Assembly (NCBI RefSeq): GCF_018777395.1
Contig: NZ_JAFJYC010000002.1
Coordinates: 248,001-312,000 of the forward strand
Reading direction: 5' to 3'
Source: Candidatus Sodalis endolongispinus
GTDB taxonomy: Bacteria; Pseudomonadota; Gammaproteobacteria; Enterobacterales; Enterobacteriaceae
Length of the DNA: 64,000 nt
A model generated the notes under the pieces. That model saw only the letters and a program-made list of their open reading frames with translations, was not told where the DNA came from and made no database searches. This document shows, in pieces, positions 1-9,204 of this stretch; position 1 is the stretch's first letter, and the number at the start of each line of letters is the position of its first letter. The translations under genes were made by a program, and so were the position numbers.

Positions 1-129
1 GTGTTATTGGCGATGGGGATGATGATGGTTTCGCCGATGACGATCTCTTTACCGTTTAAGCTACTGATTTTCATGCTGGCGGGGGGATGGGATTTGATCC
101 TGTCGCAATTGGTGCAGAGCTTTTCATGA
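1..129 (+). CDS. sctR: SctR (SsaR/YscR) T3SS export gate protein, C-terminal end only
   Basis: The frame open from base 1 encodes about 42 residues ending in a stop at 127-129 and matches the C-terminal end of SctR/SsaR, including the segment [12 protein letters not shown]. SctR is an inner-membrane component of the type III secretion export gate, together with SctS and SctT. The stop overlaps the sctS start (ATGA), as expected for a tightly coupled export-apparatus operon. The gene is cut by the window edge, so its integrity cannot be judged. Confidence 0.8.
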   Translation: MLLAMGMMMVSPMTISLPFKLLIFMLAGGWDLILSQLVQSFS

Positions 130-395
130 ACGACGCCGCGCTGACCCATTTAGTAACGCAACTGATGTGGATTGTGCTTATCACCTCCTTACCGGTGGTG
201 CTGGTGGCGTCTGCCGTGGGTATCCTGGTGAGCTTGTTTCAGGCATTAACGCAAATACAAGATCAGACGCTGCAATTCATGATAAAACTGCTGGCGGTAG
301 CGATAACGCTTATGGCCAGCTACCCCTGGCTGGGAGGGATTTTGCTGGGTTATACCCGGCAGGTGTTGCTGCAAATAGGGGGGCGCGGCGGATGA
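126..395 (+). CDS. sctS: SctS (SsaS/FliQ family) T3SS export apparatus protein
   Basis: 89 residues, the usual length for SctS (about 88). It has two hydrophobic helices (about residues 15-42 and 52-80) and the family core [16 protein letters not shown]. It resembles SPI-2 SsaS more than flagellar FliQ or the SPI-1 SpaQ type. An upstream in-frame start at 87 exists, but ATG 126 overlaps the sctR stop and gives the family-typical N-terminus [13 protein letters not shown]. The stop overlaps the next start, sctT at 392. SctS joins SctR and SctT in the export gate helix assembly. It appears intact, although its partners sctT and sctU are damaged. Confidence 0.9.
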   Translation: MNDAALTHLVTQLMWIVLITSLPVVLVASAVGILVSLFQALTQIQDQTLQFMIKLLAVAITLMASYPWLGGILLGYTRQVLLQIGGRGG

Positions 396-1162
396 CAGCG
401 CTTACGGATGGGCTGGTGACGGTGGCGTTCGCGCTGATTCGTCCCCTTGGCTTGGCATTGCTGTTCCCACTGCTTAATACCCGCAGCCTCGGCAGCGCCT
501 TGATAAGAAACGGCGTATTATTGGCGCTGGTTATCCCCATGCTGCCGCTGGTGTATGACCAGGCGGCGCAGCTGCGCGGTTGGGGTTGTCTGCAACGCGT
601 GCCGGGAGAACTTCTTATCGGGGTCATCCTCGGGTTTTGCGCCGCCATTCCGTTTTGGGCGGTCGATATGGCAGGGTTTCTTATCGATACGCTACGCGGC
701 GCCACAATGGCATCCGTTTACAATCCGGCGATGGCGATGCAAACCTCGCTGTTTGGCCTGTTATTCAGCCAATTTCTGTGCGCACTGTTCTTTCTCGGGG
801 GCGGCATAAATCTGTTGCTCAGCGCGCTCTACGATTCTTATCGCGCCTTTCCGCCGGGAACCACGCTGGTACTGGACCGCAGGCTGTTTGATTTTATTCT
901 CACGCAGTGGCAACTCCTCTACCGTTTGTGCCTGAGTTTTTCGCTGCCGGCGGTGCTTAGTATGATATTGGCGGATTTGGCGCTGGGCTTAATCAACTGA
1001 TCCGCACGGCAGTTAAATGTGTTCTTCCTTTCCATGCCGATTAAAAGCGCACTGGCGCTTTTGCTCCTGCTAGTGTCATTACCTTATGCCTTCAACCACT
1101 ACCTGCAGGAGACGGAAACGCTGTACCAGGCATTAACCAAAGTATGGCTTAGGCATGGGTGA
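392..1162 (+). pseudogene. sctT: sctT (SsaT/YscT) export gate protein, broken by one in-frame stop
   Basis: From ATG 392 the frame reads as an SsaT-type multi-pass protein up to a TGA at 998-1000 (202 residues). Continuing in the same frame gives a further 53 codons, including MPIKSALALLLLLVSLPYAF, and a stop at 1160-1162 overlapping sctU. The full frame of about 256 codons matches the roughly 259-residue family length. The stop falls where the family has Arg before SA-Q-NVFF, so CGA to TGA is the simplest change (inferred). The last transmembrane helix and tail would be lost. No other damage was seen. Confidence 0.85.
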
Positions 1163-2212
1163 AAAAACCGAAAAGCAGACCGAGAAGCGCCGACGCGACG
1201 GCTGTAAAGAAGGGCAGGTGATCAAAAGCAATGAAATTACCTCCGGCGTGCAACTGGACGCGATATTTCTTTTCTGGCACCTGTTTACCGAAGCGGTGCT
1301 GAGTCGGGTATCGACGCTGATAGTCCTGTCTATAAACCTGATAAATCGACCTTTCCAGTTTGCCTTAAATCAGCTGCTGAACGTTTTGCTATCGTCAGCC
1401 GGATTGTTGTTTGCGCTATTTGGCGGTATGTTAGCGCTAGCCACCATTGGCAGCGTAGTGCTGCAGATAGGGTTCGTCCTGGCCAGCAAAGCAGTGGGCG
1501 TTAAAGGCCGGCGCATTAATCCGGTCAGTAATCTCAAACAGATTTTTTCACTACACAGCCTGGTTGAATTGTGTAAATCCGCAGCCAAGGTCGTGGTGTT
1601 GACGCTGATTTTTGCCGGCCTGTTTTATTATTATGCGCCGACGTTTCAGGCGATGCCATATTGCAATAGCCACTGCGCATTGCCGCTGTTTACCACTTTC
1701 ATCCGCTGGATGTGGTTTGGCTTAATCGGCTTTTATATTGTCCTCGGCATACTCGATTACGCTTTTCAGGCTCATAACACCCTGAAACAGCAAAGAATGA
1801 GTAAGGAAGAAGTCAAACAAGAATATAAGGATGCAGAAGGCGATCCCTACATGAAACAACGCCGGCACGAAATGCAGCATGAGATCCAAAGCGGCAGTCT
1901 GGCGCACAATGTTAAACGATCGGCCGTCGTGATACGTAATCCGCCCCATATTGCAATTTGCTTCGGGTATCATCCGCATGATATGCCGGTGCCGCAGGTG
2001 CTGGACAAAGGCACGGCGGCACGTGCAGGCCAAATTGTTGACCTGGCGCAACGCGCCGCCGTTCCGGTTGTGGAAAATATTCCCCTCGCTCGGGAGCTTT
2101 TCCAGCATGTCGGCTGCGAATACCCGAAACGCTGTTTGAACCGGTTGCGGCACTGCTGCGTATGGTTCTGGAAATTGACTATCAATGCGATGAAAAAACG
2201 GTAAAATCATGA
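1155..2212 (+). pseudogene. sctU: sctU (SsaU/YscU) substrate-specificity switch protein, C-terminal frameshift
   Basis: Begins MGEKTEKQTEKRRRDG, with four hydrophobic segments and the cytoplasmic linker typical of SctU. The frame from 1155 stays open to 2204, but after about base 2120 the family C-terminus (IPETLFEPVAALLRMVLEID) continues in another frame to a stop at 2210-2212. A one-base change near 2115-2125 therefore replaces the last 30 or so residues. The autocleavage site, NPTH in nearly all homologues, reads NPPH here (about residue 262). The start overlaps the sctT end. Both lesions suggest loss of switch function; a partial activity cannot be excluded. Confidence 0.85.
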
Positions 2213-2350
2213 GCTGTGATAAGCCGTAGAATAAGCTAAACCTCTTTTGCATCGTCACAGGGGAATTATCTTCCTGACCTCGTCGTCAGATGATTATCCC
2301 CCGCACGGTAGCGCGTACAAGACTCGTAAAAATGATAGAAGGAACTGTCT

Positions 2351-3004
2351 ATGAGGACTGCAGCACATACATCATCAGGGAAGGTGAATATGGCTATTTC
2401 CCCCAACCTGGCCAGAAGAATGATAGCTGGCGATCAAAGTGTGTATCACTTCAATTTATGGCTCAAAACGGTAGTCTCTATCAAGTATATTCTTACCGGT
2501 CGTTCGTTGCAAGAAGATTATGAAGTTTTATTTAACTTATTAAATATCAAGCGACCACGCATTTTGGACAAAATGCCCGCAACCGATATTAAAGCCCTAA
2601 GGCATTTGTTGGGTTTTATACGCATGATTGATAATAGCCCGCCGGCACTCAAGAGCCAATTCAGCCTGCTGGGACGGTTTCGCCAAGGGCGCATCGCGGT
2701 GCGCCTGAGTTACGATGATATGGTGATTAGAGAAGTTTCATTAACCGAAGAGGCCTTCGGTTTATTGAATAACGTCTTCACGGTTAATGAGCGAGGCACG
2801 ATGATCTATGTCGAGCGAACGGGCAACGGCCGCGCCGCTGGAAGGCCACTCACACGTGGAAATAATCCATCTGTCGCCCTGGCGAGACAAAGGGCGTTTT
2901 GCCGAAGGGTTAAGAGGTATGCTCGAGGGTGTCAGCCAGCAGCGATATTGACATTTGCAGCCACGCCCCGCTATTGTCGTCACGCCAGTGCCTGGCGGCA
3001 ATAG
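2351..3004 (+). CDS. Uncharacterised ORF downstream of the T3SS operon
   Basis: I do not recognise this protein. The start at 2351 has a good ribosome binding site (AAGGAA about 7 bases upstream) and follows sctU by 140 bases on the same strand, so it may belong to the secretion locus. Residues 14-150 look like a real soluble protein (MAISPNLARRM..., LLNIKRPRILDKMPATDIKALRHLL). After about base 2800 the composition becomes Arg/Gly-rich and low quality. An alternative frame starting at ATG 2808 and ending at 2951 (MSSERATAAPLEGHSHVEII...) looks more protein-like, so a frameshift near 2800 is possible. Its 3' end runs into a tandem-repeat block. Confidence 0.45.
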   Translation: MRTAAHTSSGKVNMAISPNLARRMIAGDQSVYHFNLWLKTVVSIKYILTGRSLQEDYEVLFNLLNIKRPRILDKMPATDIKALRHLLGFIRMIDNSPPALKSQFSLLGRFRQGRIAVRLSYDDMVIREVSLTEEAFGLLNNVFTVNERGTMIYVERTGNGRAAGRPLTRGNNPSVALARQRAFCRRVKRYARGCQPAAILTFAATPRYCRHASAWRQ

Positions 3005-3030
3005 TGCTAAGAACGGTGGAGAGTCCAAGA

Positions 3031-3135
3031 GACGGCGGCAATAGCGCAATGGACGGTGACAATAGCGCAATAGGCGGTTGGAGTAATAAAAAAGACGGTT
3101 GTAACAGCGCAAGAAAGGGGGATAATAGCGCGGGG
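3031..3135. repeat. 21-bp minisatellite, five imperfect copies
   Basis: Units begin at 3031, 3052, 3073, 3094 and 3115, each exactly 21 bases, with the theme GACGGnGACAATAGCGCAAT. A weaker copy precedes at about 2995-3015. Because 21 is a multiple of 3, the minus strand shows a 7-residue periodicity; I regard this as a by-product, not a gene. Confidence 0.85.
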
Positions 3136-3204
3136 AGCGGCGGTCGCGCTTCAAACCTCCTCTTCGGTGTGGGAGGACCCAGGCTTGCATTACCTCAGCA
3201 GTGA

Positions 3205-3957
3205 ATGTCAGAGCATTAGCGATGTGCGATTATAGGTGTTAGTCAGGATAATTATGGAAAAAGAATGTATCCCGGTTCCTATTCATGCCTTAAATGTTTA
3301 TGCGAGGCGCTTATTACTTTGAGTGAGTTGGTAAGATAGGCCCGCTTGCCAAGAATGAAATAAATAAAGATCCCCAACAATAATAGAATAATACAAAAAA
3401 CAACAATGATAAGGCGTGCGAGCTCCTTATAGTAATAGCTTAACTTATACACGTGTGATTCCAAAGAAAATAATTCTTTTTCATTACATGATCAATTGGA
3501 TAAGAAGTCAATGGGAAATGCGCGAAGTGTCATCCCAGGGAGTAAAATCGTTATCAATAGCAGAGAACGATAAAACGATGTTGGCATAAATCACCGGCGG
3601 TAAAAGTGCAGATAAAAGCTAATTTTTTTGGCAGGAAAAACAGGAAGTGGTAATAAAATTACGCATTAAATGCATTGGGTAAATAAAGATTAAATGACCA
3701 GTGGAAGGATACGCGGCGTCATGGTAACCGGTTACCCGGCTGAATAGGGTTGTCAGGCTGATGCTGTTTTCATCCTGAAGCGAGGGAGCGAAGCACGCCA
3801 ACGCCGGTCAGTAGGGAGCAGAACAGGGCATTCGCGGCCCGCGGTGGCGGGTGCGATATGCAGCCCCTTAGCCGGCGGCAAGGCGGCAGCGGTCGCGCTG
3901 GGTCGCCGCCGATACGGATATAAAACGGTGCTGGTCGTGGCTAAAGTGGCACCAGGC
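3205..3957. other. Stretch without a convincing gene
   Basis: About 750 bases of mixed composition, more AT-rich than the flanks between 3280 and 3680. The only item of note is a 61-codon minus-strand ORF (3279-3464, TTG start) encoding one strong membrane segment (residues about 18-40). It could be the N-terminal stub of a membrane or sensor protein lost from the secretion locus, but I cannot assign it. The rest holds no ORF I can support. Confidence 0.5.
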
Positions 3958-4383
3958 TTATTTGGCAAATAGCTGGCTTGTGTCCTTGAAGGCTTTAAAT
4001 TCCAGCGCATTGCCGCAGGGATCGAGCAAAAACATGGTGGCTTGCTCGCCTACCTGACCTTTGAACCGTACATAGGGTTCAATAACGAAGGGAGTGGCGA
4101 AATCACGCAGCCGCGCCGCCAGCGTTTCCCATTCTTCCCAGGACAGCACGATGCCAAAATGCGGAACGTGCACATCATGGCCGTCAACCGGATTAGTGCC
4201 CGGCACCTGTTGCGCGGGGGTTTTGGCCTGTTCATGAATCACCAGTTGATGACCGTAAAAATCGAAGTCCACCCAGTGTTCACTGGAGCGACCTTCCGCC
4301 AGACCGAATACGTCCCGATAAAAGCGGCGCGCGGCGGGTAGATTGTCAACCGGAATGGCTAAATTAAACGGGCTGATGGCCAT
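3958..4383 (-). CDS. VOC/glyoxalase superfamily protein
   Basis: 141 residues from ATG at 4383, which is preceded by CAGGAG at good spacing; a longer in-frame start at 4410 has no such site. The protein is a single vicinal-oxygen-chelate domain: N-terminal IPVDNLPAARRFYRDVFGL, then HWVDFDFYGHQLVIHE (a probable metal-ligand His), HFGIVLSWEEW in the second half, and the terminal signature LLDPCGNALEFKAF with a Glu ligand. Such proteins bind a divalent metal and act as lyases, dioxygenases or resistance proteins; the substrate cannot be told from sequence. It stands alone, divergent from a broken LysR gene. Confidence 0.8.
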   Translation of the reverse strand: MAISPFNLAIPVDNLPAARRFYRDVFGLAEGRSSEHWVDFDFYGHQLVIHEQAKTPAQQVPGTNPVDGHDVHVPHFGIVLSWEEWETLAARLRDFATPFVIEPYVRFKGQVGEQATMFLLDPCGNALEFKAFKDTSQLFAK

Positions 4384-4502
4384 GCGTTTTCTCCTGTTAA
4401 TGCCGGGCATCGGCAGCTGCAGGCTATTCTTACCTTGAAATATTTTTATTAAAAGCGAATATTATCGCTACTACTCATAAAAAATTTTGTTAAGTGAATT
4501 GC

Positions 4503-5381
4503 ATGTTGCGCGAATTGCATACCTTCATCGCTGTGACCCGCTATGGTACCTTTTCGGCGGCGGGGCAGCGCATTGGTCTGACGCAATCGGCGGTCGGCGC
4601 CCAAATCCGCACGCTGGAACAGCATCTCGGTATGCTACTGTTCGATCGCAGCGGCCGGGCGGCGGTGCTGAATGCCAACGGGCAGCGGGTGCTGCCTATC
4701 GCGCAGGAAATCGTCATGCTGTTCGGCCGGATGCGCCAGCCGGCGACCATCAGTGAATATCGCGGTACGGTAAGGATTGGCGCCATTTCCACCACGCAAA
4801 CCGGGCTGCTGTGCCCCAGGTGCTGCTCCGTCTGCGGCGTCAGGCGCCGGATCTTGAAACGCAAATCGTGCCCGGCGTGTCGTTCAATCTGCTTAATCAA
4901 GTCGAGGCGGGCAATATTGATTTGGCGGTGGTGATTAAACCCGATTTTGTGCTGACCAAGGATCTCTACAGCGAGCCATTACTGCGTGAGCCGTTTGTGC
5001 TGGTCACGCCGGCGGACATGAAGGGAGATGACCCGCTCGCACTGCTGCGCGACGCGCCGTTTATCCGTTATGATCGCACCTCGTTCGGCGGCAGGATGGT
5101 GAGCCAATTTTTGCGTCAGCAGCGTCTGGCACCCAAAATCGCGCTGGAAATCGATGAGATTGACGCGATTGTGCGCATGGTGCAGCATAATCTCGGCGTG
5201 GCGCTGGTGCCGCTGGCCGGACAGTGGCGCGAGCGTGCCGATTGCGTGCGCGTTATACCTCTGGGGCAATCGGCTGACCTTTTATCGTGAGCTGATAGTG
5301 GTCATGCGTTACAGCGGGCGGCAATCGCCGCTGCATCAGCTGATTACCGGTTTTTTGCGTAACGCCGCGACTGAGGTCTAG
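4503..5381 (+). pseudogene. LysR-family regulator, two frameshifts
   Basis: An N-terminal winged HTH (MLRELHTFIAVTRYGTFSAAG ... TQSAVGAQIRTLEQHLG) is encoded from 4503 in frame with GTG 4494. Near 4808-4815 the reading shifts into the frame carrying VLLRLRRQAPDLETQIVPGV and the effector-binding domain to about 5265. A second shift near 5265 is needed to reach the normal C-terminus (FYRELIVVMRYSGRQSPLHQ...) ending at 5381. Each frameshift by itself would abolish the regulator. It lies beside the pxp genes and probably once controlled part of this island (inference). Confidence 0.85.
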
Positions 5382-5628
5382 ACGGGCTGACATTGCGCTC
5401 AGTTGGTCAGGCCAGACATCTCAGGACGTAGTGAGCAGGGTGCCCCCGACGCTAGGACGCGGTACAACCCTGACGCGCAAGCTGGGTGCGCGGTAAGGCG
5501 CTGCGTATATCGCCTGGGGCGCTCCCACGGCATGCCCGTGCGCACATCCTCCAAACTATCCACGCGGCAGGCCCGTGCGTTATATCGCCAGCCCCCCCGC
5601 AACTGGACAGCGCGTAAGGGGGGCTTTG

Positions 5629-6597
5629 CTATCCGAGCTGCGCGACCTCGCGCAGTTCCGCCAACCAGCTCTGCAGATGCTGGTGCCGGCCGATCCACAG
5701 GCTTTCCGCTTTTTCAACGCTGACCAGCTCAAAGCGCAGGCTATCGCCCGGTTTCTGCTGCCCCAGCCGGGCCAGGTCGGCGCGAATGACGGTGGCGATT
5801 CTCGGGTAGCCGCCGGTGGTTTGGCGATCATTCATGGCAATAATCGGCTGACCGTTGCCAGGTATTTGGATACTGCCGCGGTAAATGGCGTCGGATACGA
5901 TATTGAAACCCTGCAGGTGGGGCACCGGCGGCCCGCTAAGGCGGTAGCCCATCCGGTCGCTTTCGCCGCTGACGCGATATTCGCCGGCGAGAAAACTCGC
6001 CACACCCGCCGGGCTAAAATGCGTCTGTTGTGGACCCGCGACCACCCGGATTGGCCGGCGTTCACGTTGTGGCATCAGCTGCTGCACCGGCAGGCTGTCC
6101 GTCGGTGGCCCGGCGTGCTGGGTTGCCGCCAGCGTCAGCCAGTCACCCTTCTGCAGCGGCCGGCCGTTAAAGCCGCCGAGCGCGGCGCGCGCCAGCGTAG
6201 ATACGCTGCCCATCACTGGCGCAATGGCGAAACCGCCCGCCACCGCCAGATAGCCGCTGCGGGCGCGGATGACGCGCAGGGTACTGCCCGGCTGCATGCG
6301 ATGGCGGCAATAGGGGGGCAGCGCCACGTCATCCAGCGTCATGTGCATATCGCCGGTAACGGCAAACCGGCAGGAAGCGTTCCCGGTCAGGCGCAATGTC
6401 GCGCCGGTCAGCGTGAATTCCAGCGCCCCCATTGCTTCTGTATTACCTACCAGAGCATTGGCGATGGCGAAACTCATCTCGTCCATCGCGCCAGAAGGCG
6501 GCACGCCGCGATCTTCAAAACCGAACCGGCCCGCGTCTTGCAAGGTGGTATAGACCCCGGGGGTCAGCACGTCAAAACCGTTCGCCATTATTGCCAT
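5629..6597 (-). CDS. pxpC: 5-oxoprolinase subunit PxpC (YbgK family, biotin-dependent carboxyltransferase-like)
   Basis: 322 residues, close to the usual 310-330. Family signatures include GVYTTLQDAGRFGFEDRGVP at the N-terminus, SGAMDEMSFAIANALVGN, and the C-terminal GNGQPIIAMNDRQTTGGYPR. With PxpA and PxpB it forms the prokaryotic ATP-dependent 5-oxoprolinase that opens pyroglutamate to glutamate. The start overlaps the end of pxpB by 10 bases; a second in-frame ATG lies three codons in. No lesions seen, in contrast to most neighbours. Confidence 0.9.
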   Translation of the reverse strand: MAIMANGFDVLTPGVYTTLQDAGRFGFEDRGVPPSGAMDEMSFAIANALVGNTEAMGALEFTLTGATLRLTGNASCRFAVTGDMHMTLDDVALPPYCRHRMQPGSTLRVIRARSGYLAVAGGFAIAPVMGSVSTLARAALGGFNGRPLQKGDWLTLAATQHAGPPTDSLPVQQLMPQRERRPIRVVAGPQQTHFSPAGVASFLAGEYRVSGESDRMGYRLSGPPVPHLQGFNIVSDAIYRGSIQIPGNGQPIIAMNDRQTTGGYPRIATVIRADLARLGQQKPGDSLRFELVSVEKAESLWIGRHQHLQSWLAELREVAQLG

Positions 6598-7316
6598 GTC
6601 CAGTCGGGAAGATAATCAGGTTGCGCCTGCAGCCGGGTAAAGTCCGCTGCGGCAACCGGTGTAAAACAGACGTGGTCGCCGGCGCTAAACAAAAACGGCG
6701 TTTCGCGATCCGGGACGAAGCTGTGCACCGGCGTGCGGCCGATCAAATGCCAGCCGCTAGGGGCTTCAACCGAGCCGACCGCGGTCTGCATGCCGCCGAT
6801 GCTGATGCTGCCGGCCGGGGTTTTCAGGCGCGGCGATTCCCGGCGCGGGGTATGCAGGCGATGGTCCAGGCCGCCGAGATAGGCGAATCCGGGCATAAAA
6901 CCTATCATGTAGACCCGGTAGGTGGCCGCACAGTGCAGGCTAATCACCTGCTGTGGCGTAAGATGGTGTAGTGCGGCTAGGGCTGCCAAATCGACGCCGT
7001 GATCACCGCCGTAACTGACCGGAATGGTCCAGCATTTGGCCCGCTGTCCGGGGGCGTCGGGCTGCGTTAGCAGCGCCTTTAATTGCGCCACCAGCAACGC
7101 CTGCCTTATCTGCGTGGAATCGTAGCCGACGGTCAGCGCCCGGTACGTGGGGATAAGAGAGACGACGCCGGTCAACGCCGCGTCTTTGACTCGGGCCGCC
7201 AGTGCGGTGACCCGTTGATTAATCTGTTCATCGATGACTTCCCCGAAGTCCACGCAGACCGCCTGATCGGCAATCGGCAAAATGCGCCACGAAGGGGACG
7301 TTGAGCTTTGTTGCAC
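6588..7316 (-). CDS. pxpB: 5-oxoprolinase subunit PxpB (KipI/YbgJ family)
   Basis: 242 residues. The family pattern is clear: ILPIADQAVCVDFGEVID at the N-terminus, the central SLHCAATYRVYMIGFMPGFA, and PRRESPRLKTPAGSISIGG followed by GWHLIGRTP. Partners with PxpC, whose start overlaps this stop, and PxpA to hydrolyse 5-oxoproline, a spontaneous damage product of glutamine and glutamate. Transcribed divergently from pxpA across a spacer of about 165 bases, which should hold the promoters for both sides. It appears intact. Confidence 0.9.
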   Translation of the reverse strand: MQQSSTSPSWRILPIADQAVCVDFGEVIDEQINQRVTALAARVKDAALTGVVSLIPTYRALTVGYDSTQIRQALLVAQLKALLTQPDAPGQRAKCWTIPVSYGGDHGVDLAALAALHHLTPQQVISLHCAATYRVYMIGFMPGFAYLGGLDHRLHTPRRESPRLKTPAGSISIGGMQTAVGSVEAPSGWHLIGRTPVHSFVPDRETPFLFSAGDHVCFTPVAAADFTRLQAQPDYLPDWTWQ

Positions 7317-7480
7317 TGGAATATCCTGTTAAGCCTTGCATGAAAGCGCGGGGCTTTACTCTGCGGGTATTTTTGGAATACCAGAAAAATGCTGCCACTG
7401 CGCCGCATTTTCCCTCCGTTAATGATTAGGCAAGAATGATGCCAGTGTGCCGTAAACGGCCAACCGGGAGACAAAAAAGC

Positions 7481-8239
7481 ATGTTGATTGATTTAAACAG
7501 CGATATGGGCGAGAGCTTTGGCGCATGGACGATGGGCGACGATGCGCGCATGCTGGAGATAGTCAGTTCGGCGAATATCGCCTGCAGCTTTCACGCCGGC
7601 GATCCCGAGGTGATGCATAGCACGCTGAGTCTGTCCCATGCCCGCGGCGTCGGCGCCGGCGCCCATCCCGGCTTTTATGATTTGCAAGGGTTTGGTCGCC
7701 GTCAGATATTCGGCGACAGCCCGGCGCAGATAGAACGGCAAATTGTGTATCAAATCGGCGCCATGCAGGCGTTGGCCAAAAGCGTAGGCACCCCTTTACG
7801 CCACGTGAAAACCCACGGCGCGCTGGGAAATCTGGCGGCGGAAGACCCCGCGCTGGCGCGGGCGATAGCCAGTGTGGACAGGGACCTTATCATGGTGGTT
7901 ATGCCAGGCGTGGAAACCGAGAAGGCGGCGCTGGCGCTGGGATTGCCGCTGGTACGCGAGATCTATGCCGACCGCGCCTATGCCGATAACGGCAATTTGC
8001 TCTCGCGCAAACTGGACGGTGCGGTGTTGCACGATCCGCAGCAGGCGGCGACGCGAATTTTGTGCATGCTGGAGCAGCAGGCTATCACTACGGTCAGCGG
8101 GCGGACATTGCCGTCACGCATCGACAGTATCTGTGTCCATGGCGATACGCCGGGGACGGTGGCGATGGCCGCGGCGTTGCGCACGCGGCTTGAGGAACAG
8201 GGCTTCACCATTGCGCCGATGCAGGCGGACGGCGACTAA
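7481..8239 (+). CDS. pxpA: 5-oxoprolinase subunit PxpA (LamB/YcsF family)
   Basis: 252 residues from ATG 7481, which follows a GGGAG site; an upstream in-frame ATG (7436) gives a non-conserved extension. Starts with the family hallmark MLIDLNSDMGESFGAW, followed by SSANIACSFHAGDP, GAHPGFYD and HVKTHGALGN, the conserved Asp/His-rich active-site region. It is the PxpA component of ATP-dependent 5-oxoprolinase. Its stop overlaps by four bases the end of the convergent dehydrogenase pseudogene. It appears intact. Confidence 0.92.
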   Translation: MLIDLNSDMGESFGAWTMGDDARMLEIVSSANIACSFHAGDPEVMHSTLSLSHARGVGAGAHPGFYDLQGFGRRQIFGDSPAQIERQIVYQIGAMQALAKSVGTPLRHVKTHGALGNLAAEDPALARAIASVDRDLIMVVMPGVETEKAALALGLPLVREIYADRAYADNGNLLSRKLDGAVLHDPQQAATRILCMLEQQAITTVSGRTLPSRIDSICVHGDTPGTVAMAAALRTRLEEQGFTIAPMQADGD

Positions 8240-9110
8240 TCCTTGCGCCGACGCCGGCGCGGCCATACGTCAGGGTTCACCAGCGAGGCCGGTAGCTCCC
8301 CGGCGAGGACCCGCAGCACGCCGTCTACCGCCGCGTTTGCCATCCGCGTCATCGCCTGTTCGGTAGAGGCGGCGATATGCGGCGTCAGCACCACGTTAGG
8401 CAGACGCAGCAGCGGATTGTCCGGCAACACCGGCTCTTGTTGAAACACGTCCAGCCCAGCGCCGGCGATGAGGCTACGCGTGAGGGCGTCCGCCAGCGCC
8501 GCTTCATCCACCAGCGCCCCGCGGCTGGTATTGATTATATAGGCTGACGTTTTCATCTGCGCCAGCGCCTGCGCAACGCGGCTATATCCGCCGCCGGCCG
8601 GCGGGTCAGCACCTGCACCTGCATGCCAAGCCAGCGGGCCAGCGCGGCGGTGGCGCGACCAATGGCGCCAAAGCCGACCACCCCCAGCATGGCACCCTGT
8701 AACTCCCGCAGTCCCCCCTCATATTTAAACGCGAAATGGCCGGCGCGCAGCGCGCTGTCCGCGGCGGGGATCCGTTTGGTCAGCGCGAACATCAACGCCA
8801 GCGCATGCTCAGCCACCGAGCGGGTATTCATTTCCGGGGTATTGAATACCGCAATACCCAACGCGTCGGCGGCATCGACATCGATACCGTCAACGCCGTG
8901 CACGCCGATGGCACATAAAAAGGGCAATTGCGCCATTTCAGTGCGCGTAAATTGCCCGCTGCGATAAATGGCCGCCACCACCTGGTCGGCTGGCGCGTCG
9001 CGGCAGGCCTGGGCGCCGACCAACGGCGTGATGCCGTGTGCGCGCAGTCTTTCAATGCCGCAGGTGTGGATAGGTTGCGGGATAAGACAATATTTTTCCA
9101 TGTTGGGCAC
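8236..9110 (-). pseudogene. D-isomer-specific 2-hydroxyacid dehydrogenase, internal deletion and frameshift
   Basis: The 5' part (9110 to about 8570) encodes the substrate domain and the Rossmann start GVVGFGAIGRATAALARWLG. The 3' part (8556-8236) encodes INTSRGALVDEAALADAL and TPHIAASTEQAMTRMANAAV. Between them roughly 30 residues normally linking the NAD-binding strands (ending in the catalytic-loop region before the MK-x-AYIINT motif) are missing, and the two parts are in different frames near 8555-8575. NAD binding would be destroyed. It probably belonged to the same catabolic island. Confidence 0.85.
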
Positions 9111-9204
9111 CGTGCCGGGTTGACGATGGCGTCATGGCATTTTAATTGCATTCCTTGTGTATACCAAAGGAATTCCTGCGTAATCGATGTCAGTAAGGAA
9201 CCTT

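Noticed and set aside
126..2212. Flagellar fliQ-fliR-flhB
   Set aside because: SctS matches SPI-2 SsaS over its length, sctT and sctU follow the T3SS pattern, and no flagellar genes flank the cluster.
2762..3190. 142-codon minus-strand frame across the 21-bp repeats
   Set aside because: Its regular 7-residue period simply mirrors the DNA repeat; no start signal or family.
5575..6615. 346-codon plus-strand frame over pxpC
   Set aside because: Shadow of pxpC on the opposite strand; composition Arg/Ala/Gln-rich without any family feature.
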